Shown in pieces: positions 43,001-51,833 of a stretch of 64,000 nucleotides of DNA; within the stretch, counting starts at the first letter, position 1; the number at the start of each line of letters is the position of its first letter. The position numbers were made by a program, and so were the translations under genes. This stretch comes from Phytoseiulus persimilis (taxonomy: Eukaryota; Arthropoda; Arachnida; Mesostigmata; Phytoseiidae), in contig CM075102.1 of NCBI GenBank assembly GCA_037576195.1, positions 45,690,745-45,754,744 on the forward strand, in the 5' to 3' direction. Under the pieces are notes generated by a model. The model saw nothing but the letters and a program-made list of their open reading frames with translations. It ran no database searches and was not told the DNA's origin.

Positions 43001-44737
43001 TCATCATTGTAACGTCGCGGGTAACATCAACGACAGCAACCACGGCAGTGGCTACAAAGTAGCAAAAACGACAACTGCGTTACGAGCCAAGCACAGGCAA
43101 CGAATCGCCGCTCTCCAACTGCCTCGTCGGGTTTGCGGAAAAGTACTGATGCCCACCAAACGGGGCTGGTCGGTCTTCCTCCCAATCTTCCGATCACGCT
43201 TGGAGACCTACGTCCGCGCGATATTTTTCGCAAGATCTGATGCGTGCTGTTTTCCTGGTATGTAGTGCAGCGTCGAACACGAGACTGCGCTGTCGCCATT
43301 GGCTGGAGCATCCTCAACTTTCGGGCAACGGGTCTCCCGAACAGGTACAAGCGGTTTCCCGATCGGATGAACTCGCATGGATCATCGAGCGAGCCCTGTT
43401 TACCGGTGTGCGGCGTAGGAGCGCGGGACCACCCCATGAGTTCGTAGGCTGCGCGCTCATTCAAATCACTTTCGGAGAAGTTCCGCGGCATCGCGATGAA
43501 GCGAAGATAAAATTGCTCAATCTCTGCCGTTCTTCGCTCATCGCATTCAGCCTCGATTTCGTTGGACGACCTTTATCTTCGTGAGTCGTGTTCGAAACGG
43601 CATTACTGGGCGCTGGAATCCAGTCACTCCGCTGCTGGCCTTGAAAGTTAGAACCGAGACCATTTTCTTCACTTTCCTCGTCCGCGATACCTTCTTGTGA
43701 TTTCTGTTGCTCTCGGCCGACGAACGAACGGACCGATCGAACGGCCGACGATAACCAACCAGCAATTGAACGGGTCCGACAGAAAAAAATGGCGACCAAT
43801 GGAGCAGCAAAGCTAAGTTGAAATGTGCTCAGTTCCGAAAGCGGAGATGTCGACAGCATAGACCAGGCAGTCAGTCGGCAGACGAGCGAACCGACGGGCG
43901 AAACAACGGCGGGTACCTCGTTGTTCAGTTCAGCTCACTGACAAACAGACAAACTTTAACGCTATGGAGCGCTAGAAGAAGCCTGTGTCGTCGTGGCTGC
44001 TGTGGCTCTTATATATGTTCGTTAGTAGTATGGCTGAGCCGCGCTACCGCTCGAGGAAAACGCCCAGATATCGAATTCGGCGGGTCCTCTTCTGAACGCT
44101 CTGATAAGGGAATCCGACGGAACCGTTCTGAATATTTTCGTTGGACCCGGCTGATCCCGTTCAGGTGGGGACGAGTTGACCTTCCCCGTCAGGGCTGCTC
44201 AAAAACAACATGCCGCACAGTCGAGGTGTAATACTGGAAGCCGCTCACTGCTGTGAGTAAACGAAGGAACATCGGAGCGAAGAGACACTTTCTAGCTACT
44301 GGAACTCATTCGTCGATCGGGTGCGCTGACAAACACGCTGAGCGGAATTCCTGACTAGGCCAATGACCGTATCCAGCATTCGAAGCGACGTTTCAAGGAT
44401 AGAGCTGTAGGAGGTCGCCCTTGTTTTGGCGCCGCTCTCGTCGGAAATAACGCTCGCAAACCGCCGCTGCCGACTGATCCGACGAGGATTCCGACATCGC
44501 TGACAGCAGCGGATACTTCGCCGACGATCCCCGCTTCAGATTTGAAGTCGAATCCGCCCGGGTTGGTTGGTCAGGGGCTTCGGAACTCGCTCACATCGCG
44601 CGCCCAACTTGTTGCAAACTCGCTGCGCTCGAGCGGATCGGGTGCAGTTCTGATCCGACAGCTCCGCCGACGAAGTCGTTTCAAACTATGCCGCGGATGA
44701 CAATAGGCGGGAAAAAAACGATCACCGGAATACTCAC

Positions 44738-45014
44738 GAACTTGGACCTTCTTGGCGTCGAGCTTGTCCACGACTTCGGCCAGTGCCTGAGCTCTCCTCG
44801 CGACGTTTTCACTTCGTTCGACCAAACGACCGCACTCTGCGCCCAGCTCCTCGAACACGACATCGACAATTCTGGTCAGATCGGCCAGCTGCCTCAGCGT
44901 CGCCGCGAGCGTCAGAAGCGCGTTGCACTCGAGTTCATCTTCAATTTGTTTATCGGGGGGTATCGCCCTTCTCGAAAGGTAGACCGGGTCCACACTCCAC
45001 TTCGGGAACGGCAT
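44738..45014 (-). CDS. First coding exon of an NHS/guk-holder-like protein: WAVE-homology domain (partial gene)
   Basis: The ATG at 45014 opens 92 codons plus one base, ending at a consensus donor (TTC|GTGAGTATTCC, first intron base 44737). The peptide begins MPFPKWSVDPVYL and contains DELEC, LRQLADL and VFEELG, ending in KLDAKK. This is the layout of the WAVE-homology domain that starts SCAR/WAVE and Nance-Horan syndrome (NHS) proteins: MP-x-x-K, DELEC, (I/L)RQL, then the heptad-like helix that enters the WAVE complex. The MPF start, the LRQL-D pattern and the exon ending just after the LD-x-K motif resemble NHS proteins more than SCAR, where the frame normally runs on into a conserved SLQDI block. 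Vertebrate NHS also has a very long first intron. Such proteins regulate actin and cell junctions. A SCAR homologue remains possible. Further exons must lie beyond position 1 or are unrecognised. Confidence 0.7.
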
Positions 45015-48000
45015 TTCGTCACACCGGTGCGAAGGCTAACCCCGGACTGCGGACGCTCCTCGCGATTTCACATGGCTACGGGATGATGCTGACACTTGTT
45101 GTTGCCATCGAACGAACACTGATCCACATTACTGAGACACAGAAAGCAAACACAGAAAGCAGTTGTTGCGCTCCTGTTTTTGGGGGGAACCAGATTCGAG
45201 GGAGAATCACACGAAGCACCGAGCACAACACGGCACGAATCAACACACTCCCCCTACCCGCGCGAGGATTCCTTCTGCCGGCGACTGGATTTTCGCGGCC
45301 GTGTGTGATCCGCGACTTTCCTCCTCTACTAAGAACCCTCTCTGGACAACCTTCTCCAGTTACTCTCCCCCTCTCATTTTCGAGGGGATGCAGCGGACCC
45401 CGCCTCGAAGCAGTTGGCGCGAGAGTCTTCCTGACGCAGGAGTCTGCTCCAACTTTCTGTACTTCGAAGACTCATCTGTTCCCTGTTCCTCCCCTTCGAG
45501 AAACGCCAATGCTGTCACGGTTGTCGTCCACAATGAATGGGATCGAGCCGGACGGAACGCATTCGCTCGATCCTGGCCATTCGCGACAAAATGGCGATGT
45601 GTTTTGACTTCTATGGACAACCGCAGCATTGCTCAACATATAAATCGCCGATAGACCGTATGATGTGGAGACTCAGGAAACACTCCGATACGGTCCCGAT
45701 CCCGTACCCGATCTCTCTTGTGGCAGAGGGAGAGGCTTTTCCACGCGGTGTACGAAGGGGGACGGCATTTGATGATGAATGTCTTGCGGGGTACATGGCA
45801 CCATTGGGCCCCAAGTTTTCCTCAATCATCGAAGTCATCATCCGTTACTCATAAATACATCCATCTCTGCTAAAGAAGGAGTCCATCTCAGGGAGGGAGT
45901 TCTGACAAAATTTCTACATGACTCCAGCCATGAGGGAACTTGAGCTTTGATTAAGCGTGTTGTCATTCTTCTGCTCGCCATGGGTTTCTGATTCGGCTTT
46001 TGACTCATCCTCCGCGTGGAGCCATGACGGGCACTCGAGCGCACCGAGCGCTGGTTGTACTCGAGAGGAACCACACTGTGGAAGAACTGCGAGAAATGAA
46101 TTACCGATGAATGTTCCGCGGTGGAGAGCTTCACGCAGATGGGTTCTTGGCCACCGCAACAGAGGCTCTACTGTATCTGGACCCGGGTACAAACACTTGC
46201 GGGCCGACGGAGCGGTTCTCAGACTTTTTCTAACATAGATTCATTCATGTTCAGCTCTATCACCATGTGTCCAATCGAACCTTGGCGAGACGCTTGCCAA
46301 GAGTTCCGTGAGGTCCCGCACGTTCATCTCATATTCATCAAACAAATAGCCTGGGCGAATAATTTTCGTCTCCAGGGAGACGAGAGGGCGAACTCGGAAA
46401 GTGACAACTGAACAGGTTCCGGAATGTTTTTTAAGCCAGTTTATTTATGGAGTCTATGACTGATTCAACGGAGTACAGTAAGCGGTTGGAACACAACATC
46501 GTCCCGTTGTGAATGAACGAGCAACGCTTAGCGCGCTCGTGTCCCGCTGCTATTATTCAGAATATTGAATCGACTTTCGATTCGGAATAATTGTTATTGC
46601 AACATCTCGTTTGCCTTTCATCTAGCGAGCGAGCGAGTGATTGACTGAAAGACCGATTGGCTTTCCATTGTGGATCGAATGTTTGTCTGGATGCGCGGGA
46701 TCTTCGTGAAATATCCCCTCTGCAATGGCTTCATAGAAAGCCATCTCATGATGAGCTGACAAAACTGGGAAGAACTAGACAAACTTTCAATGAACTTTCG
46801 ATGGTTGGAGGTCTGGGTCACAATCGAAATGAAAAGCCGCTTCCGGTGACGGCGACTTTTAGAGCCGAACAATAACCACACGATCGGCGGACAAAGTCGT
46901 CATTTTTCCCGTCCAAACAACCGTATTCCTCAATCTTAGAAAGCTTGTATGACGCCTCGTCGGATGACGAAGCTTCTCCGGCGTCAGACACTGTCAGTGA
47001 GTGAGCTCGAGCGTGAATCGTTTTCGGCCAACTGAAGAGGGGAAGCGTCGAAAAAGTCTGCGCTTAATTTGTCCGTTGTTCTCAAAGGCATCCGAAAGCG
47101 ACCGGACAAGGAATTTAGCGTGGAAGCCCGACGTTGTTCCGACTCAGGCAGAGATCGGGCCTCTCTCGAACCCGAACACAAATCTCTTCGGGCACAGCTA
47201 TCCATGGGTTTGCTCCATTCCGTGGAATATTCTCCCAAGACTTCGGACGACGACGACCCTTGTTCGGCTCGAGAGTGAGAGTTTCGAAGGGCTCCCTGGG
47301 AATGCTGGGGTCTTCGAGCGGTGGAAGTTGCATCACTTGAGTTGCCTACAGTTCGCCATCTATCTCGAGTTCGAGCCTCGTTGAGCTCGTTTCCAAAGTG
47401 TTTCCGCATCAACGACGAAAACTGCATCGAGGACCACGAAGCTCTCACCGAGCGGGCTGATGGGAACCCTGTTCGACTTGCACACAGCGGGAAAACCCTA
47501 TTTCAGCTCTTCGCTCGGGGTCATTCCATGACGCGAGCTTATCAGGAAGGGGATGCGATGCCGGAGACTCGTTTTAGATTTCAATTGTGCTCCATAAGAT
47601 CTGATCTATTCTATAAAGCGACTCCGAGTGATCACTAAACTTCTCCGAAGACGTCCAAAGTCGATCGAGCTCAACTCCGAGAACAAGCTCCGCTTCGAAC
47701 GATGAATACAACATCTTCAAGTACCATATTCGTTGAGTAGGAATGAGGAAAATCTGAACTATTGGCTTCAGAGGTTTCGATATTCGGTCGTGTAATTGCT
47801 CCTCACGAGCTTCAGCGTAACGAAATACTCCCCCGGATCACCTGCTTTATTTCGTAACTGAGCCGATGAAAAGCGTTTTTTGATGCCGGTGGATCACGGA
47901 CACCTGACTGACTGCTCAGAAGCTGGTTCGGTGGCGCGTACGCTCTGATTACCGTAACACGTAGCTGTTTCATGGAGATTCATTTTGATCGAATATCTGC

Positions 48001-49172
48001 TCAATATTGCAGATCAGTTGTTTGATTTGCTGCTCGTCACCTTTCGAAGGACATCGCCAAAGGCAAACCCACGGGCGGCGAAATCGGAGCGGAACCGATT
48101 GACGAACCTACCTTTGGGGAATTCGCGGTGCGACCGCACGATGAATGTCTGCTCCCATTGAGCGAGTTCGCCCCGTTGCATCCGTGCGTCTGGAATTTTC
48201 GTGCCTATTCGCGGCGAATGCAAAGGCGGCGGCCTGAGTAAGCAATCCCAATTCTCTACGGCGGCGCGGCGGTGGAAACGCATCCTATTTCACCCGACCC
48301 AAATTTCCAGGCCGCCATCCTGTAATTTAGTTTTGCGGTGTGCTCAATTCTCGGATCGAGAGAACAGGCTCCTGCGTCAGTGCTCACATGTTTTTTTTCG
48401 GAAGCTGAACAGCGCGCTGTTGACGTTCGCTTTTTCAGAGCAGAAATCCCTGATACTCGAAACAGCTTCGACGTTTGTCGCAGTCGTCGTCGTTTAGCAC
48501 CGAGTTCCGAAAAATCTTCTGCTCCACCCCACCAACCGCCGAGCTGAAGTTTGGCGCTTCCTTTCTCTCGCCGTCTCCCCCTTCAGCTCTCGCCTGTGAA
48601 CATCTGCTGAGTTCGAAACTTCAACGAATGTACCACACGCGACCAGTACCCCTCAATGCAGATCGTTCGCATGCAAACTGGCCGCGTCTGATGCGGTCCC
48701 TTCCGCCGTCCGTTGATCGGTCGTCTGTCTATCCGTGCCTCGTATCGGTCTGTGCGTCCGATCGCCGACCGTCTGTGTCTGTAGCTGTGCTGCGAACGTT
48801 ACGCACCGGGGTTTACTCATGGCGTGGAGAGGACCAAGCGAGAATGATTACACAGCCTGCAGCCACGGTGAGGCAGACAAGCAGACACACAACGGCCGGC
48901 ACCGCGGACGCGTGAACCTCTTTTCCGCGCATCACTCATTTATGCTGTTAGTCTGTGAGTTGTACTCTCTTAGCCAGGAGTGAAGTTCACCGATCAGTCG
49001 ACCGACCAGTAATCTCCTTTCGCCGAGTTTCACCGAAAAGCTGCGGCTGAGGTCTACGACGGACCAACAGGAAGAGCTGCATGTAGCGCGCCTGGAGTGG
49101 AACTGTCCCCTGCCGGATAAGCTGTGGTGTGTTCCTGGACCAGTGTCAACTGTGCTGGCGAAAACCAATACA
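45015..49172. other. Intergenic region between head-to-head genes; no gene recognised
   Basis: About 4.2 kb separates the start codons of the minus-strand WAVE-domain gene and the plus-strand membrane-protein gene. It should hold the promoters and 5' untranslated regions of both. Open frames of up to 150-270 codons occur (for example plus 44783-45607, antisense to the exon), but none resembles a known family. I could not place a convincing TATA box or a start-site motif with confidence. Confidence 0.5.
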
Positions 49173-49721
49173 ATGTTGGCATTATTTGTGGTGACTGTGC
49201 TAATTCAGGCAGTGAATCTCGCTCCTGTGGATGACCCATTCCTGGAGAACTCTGTCACGGTGAGAAGTACGGTGCTCTACATAAACCGAACGCCTCAGCG
49301 ACGGTCCAGAACGAACAATCTGGATGAGAGAACTCAAATTTCCTCGGGGAACTCCTCGAACTCCGACGTGGTTGTCGAGGAGATGCCGTTCAGTAAGAGG
49401 AATGATTCCGAGAGCCTCGACGTGTTCCACCTGGAACCTGGATCCACTCGTTTCTACGTGGTCGTGGGAGCTGTGATGCTGCTGCTGCTGAGCGTCCTGA
49501 CGACTCTATTGTGGTGGTTCGTGTGTCGCCCGAAACCCGTGCCCCGCAGATTCAACCCGCGCTACGGAGGCCCTCCACTGAAAAGACTCTCGAAGTTGAG
49601 TTTCCGCGCGTTCCGCCACTCCATGACTGGAAACGCTCAGCTGAAATCCGGGAGGTTCCGGACGAGTGAATGCAAGATGGAACCGTCGATATCGACTGTG
49701 TCAGCAGCCTCGATGCCTTGA
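49173..49721 (+). CDS. Small single-pass type I membrane protein of unknown family (182 aa)
   Basis: A single open exon from ATG 49173 (A at -3, ACAATGTTG) to TGA 49719-49721. Residues 1-17 form a signal peptide (hydrophobic MLALFVVTVLIQAVNL, likely cleaved near Ala17-Pro18). The luminal part of about 75 residues is polar and has three N-glycosylation sequons (Asn38, Asn60, Asn77) and a basic PQRRSR stretch that could be a processing site. A strong transmembrane helix spans about 94-117 (FYVVVGAVMLLLLSVLTTLLWW), followed by Cys118 and a basic proline-rich tail (RPKPVPRR). The tail of about 65 residues is rich in Arg, Lys and Ser. The in-frame GTG at 49143 is not used as the start because it precedes the hydrophobic signal by ten ordinary residues. 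I do not recognise the family. The signal, helix and positive-inside charge make a real gene likely; introns further out are possible. Confidence 0.72.
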   Translation: MLALFVVTVLIQAVNLAPVDDPFLENSVTVRSTVLYINRTPQRRSRTNNLDERTQISSGNSSNSDVVVEEMPFSKRNDSESLDVFHLEPGSTRFYVVVGAVMLLLLSVLTTLLWWFVCRPKPVPRRFNPRYGGPPLKRLSKLSFRAFRHSMTGNAQLKSGRFRTSECKMEPSISTVSAASMP

Positions 49722-49771
49722 ATTTTCGGCGGCCACCTGAAGAAAAATGGTAGAGATGAGAAGTGCCATTC

Positions 49772-49982
49772 TTGAAGAATCTACCTCTGTTTTCGGCTGA
49801 ACCTCTCAGCCAGCCCTCAGGAGTGTCCCGGATTCACCTTTCGGTATTGCTTCAGTAACACTCCCTATCGCCTCGCAAATCCCATTGCGGGCGGTGGGCT
49901 TGGGTCTTAAGATGGTTCAGATTTAATTCTGATATGAATTAAATCCTCTTTTTACCACTCTTTTTTTTTGAAGAATCTACCT
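49772..49982. repeat. Direct repeat pair of 15 nt (49772-49786 and 49968-49982)
   Basis: TTGAAGAATCTACCT occurs twice in the same orientation, 196 nt apart, just 3' of the membrane-protein gene. The second copy follows a run of T. It could be the footprint of a small duplication or transposition; no transposon family is recognised. Confidence 0.75.
49920..49945. repeat. Perfect inverted repeat (10-bp arms, 6-nt spacer)
   Basis: GATTTAATTC (49920-49929) and GAATTAAATC (49936-49945) flank TGATAT. The right arm contains the ATTAAA poly(A)-like hexamer. It may form a hairpin at the 3' end of the membrane-protein transcript. Confidence 0.8.
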
Positions 49983-50056
49983 GTCGTAAAGTTTACCATA
50001 CTTTCGAACGCAATCAGTGTAGATGCCAACGTTGACAGCTCCCAGAGAGGAAAGCA

Positions 50057-50077
50057 TAGGAAATGGAGGATTTCCTA
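50057..50077. repeat. Inverted repeat (8-bp arms, 5-nt loop)
   Basis: TAGGAAAT and ATTTCCTA flank GGAGG. It lies in the AT-rich 3' intergenic region, about 130 nt from the longer inverted repeat. Confidence 0.7.
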
Positions 50078-51784
50078 AACTGAACGTAGGTAAATCTCAT
50101 CGTACAAACCCACAAACGCATGACGAAGGGCAGTCTTCGGTCGAAGGCCAATGGGTATAAATATACCGGATTGTAAATAATTGTTCAGAGCTGAATTAAG
50201 GCGAAAATATCCAGCGAGATTCTGAGGGATCTTGTCATCAACTGCTCCCAAACTTCACGCGGAAACGACCAAATACTAAGTAGTAATTTATTCAATAAAT
50301 ACATTCTAGTGTCACTGTATCTCATCCATCTCATCTGATGCCTAACAGGAGAGGAAACAACATTTCGTAAGTGCTGTTTATCCCATCCCCAAATATCCTC
50401 CGCCATGAGCCATGAGTTCAACTTCTTCATCGTTTACATTGCCCTCTTTTGGATCTATGGAGTGATTAGAGTGACTTTGCGCGACCTCGATTCGGATTTC
50501 ACAGACTGAGTGAGCCGATTCTCCCCGAAACAGGATCTACTCGGAGCCAACGCTGGGACGGCATTCATTGATTCCCGTTTCACGTTTTCTGCTCCCGACC
50601 AAATGATCCAAAAATAGCTCCAGTCTTAATTGAAGAAAGATACCAATGACAGACATTGAATCGCTGCGTTAGGACACCTCATCGCCGGAAGCCTCAGTGC
50701 TGTCACCGACAACACCTCACGGCAGGTTTGTGGGATTCGGCCTCCGTTGAGATTGTGATCGCACAGGACTCGATTCCCATTTGTTCCGTGCTTTCCGTGA
50801 CGGCGACTAAACTCACCACACTGACCAAAAATGAACCAAGGACAAAAGGAAAACATTTCTCTGAACGATGCGTCATGTTCTCGACACGACGAAATGCGTG
50901 AATTCGGTTTAGATGACGCGTCGGAATCTGTCAGGCCTCATCGTCCATGAAAACGCCTCCACCTCCGTTGAGGCCGATGCTAATGCTGCACCCTTTAGGA
51001 AAAATAATGGTTTGACAGATGTCGATCTAATTACGGTCGTTTCCGAAAAGGAGGTGAATCGGACTTATTGAAGTGTATCAAGGGACATTTACATTTGGGA
51101 TAAGGGATCGCGGCGACTTCCGTCAATGTGAGGAGCCAAATGTCTCGCATTTTCCCCAGGAATCGGTCGGGAAACATATACGTGAGTCCTCGCCACGTCT
51201 CAAGCAGTTGTTACTGAGAGTGATCAACGCAGCCCGGTTGAAATGCTTCCGAGCTCGCACCCCATCAGAGTCGACAATGAATATCCCTTATCTGCTCTTC
51301 GAATGAAATCTCTTCTCAGGTATCTCTCTCCTGAAATCTCGTTCTCGTGACATGGTCTGATGATACGCACTTGGGCGAGCCCGCATCGGTCGTGAATACT
51401 AATTTGCTTCAACGAAATGCGTTGATTAGGGAAGCAAATCCTCACAAGTAACAATCCGCTGAAGGTGTCTTGCGCAAGCGAATCATAGTTTTTTTCATGG
51501 AAAGTGGAAGGAGGATCGATTCCAACTCTACGAAGAACACGTCATGATTCACCGTTTGGAGTCCGTGAAGTGTGACCACACTTTGTATCTGACTTCCCAC
51601 CCTGCGCACAAAAGGGCGGGTACGAGAAACGCCCTCACGACGAAGAGCAGATTCTCGCTTCCCGAGCTCATCGGCCAGCGTACATCCAGGCAGTCATGTT
51701 TTCGTAGTTGAGCATGACGACCTCAAACCTCACTCGTGGTTATGGAAGATAATCCATGCTAGGAATTCATCGATGGGTTTCATA

Positions 51785-51790
51785 TTTATT
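51785..51790 (-). terminator. Poly(A) signal AATAAA of MetRS
   Basis: TTTATT on the plus strand reads AATAAA on the minus strand, 44 nt after the MetRS stop codon at 51834-51836. The expected cleavage site is 10-30 nt further on. This gives a very short 3' untranslated region. Confidence 0.75.
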
Positions 51791-51833
51791 CCGGATATTC
51801 CGAATTACAGATAAATAAACATCCGGGAGTCAT

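Larger units (their letters stand above)
1..44737 (-). other. Giant first intron of the WAVE-homology-domain gene (inferred); no gene recognised inside
   Basis: The minus-strand coding exon at 44738-45014 ends at a donor GTGAGTATTCC. No continuation of its family (for example the conserved Trp-His-Gln-Gln block that follows the domain in vertebrate NHS proteins) could be found downstream on the minus strand to position 1. Many open frames of 60-270 codons exist on both strands here. They overlap each other, show no family resemblance, and none combines a plausible start or acceptor with a donor. I therefore read the interval as intronic. It holds two candidate ratchet sites, two perfect 11-bp hairpins and a few short simple repeats. 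I saw no tRNA, rRNA or intact transposon. The intron assignment is inference: nested non-coding RNAs or unrecognised short exons cannot be excluded. Confidence 0.55.
49722..51784. other. Intergenic 3' region between convergent genes; no gene recognised
   Basis: About 2.1 kb between the stop of the membrane-protein gene and the 3' end of MetRS. It is more AT-rich than the rest of the window. It includes ATTAAA (49938-49943) and AATAAA (50294-50299), either of which could end the plus-strand transcript. It also holds short inverted and direct repeats, listed separately. No open frame here resembles a protein family. Confidence 0.5.

Noticed and set aside
44783..45607. 274-codon plus-strand open frame
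   Set aside because: It is antisense to the WAVE-domain exon, which has clear family similarity; the long frame is its shadow.
48110..48185. Possible minus-strand upstream exon (ATG followed by AAAG|GTAGGT)
   Set aside because: Only about 23 codons, no family resemblance, and no acceptor before 45014 that would join it to the WAVE-domain exon.
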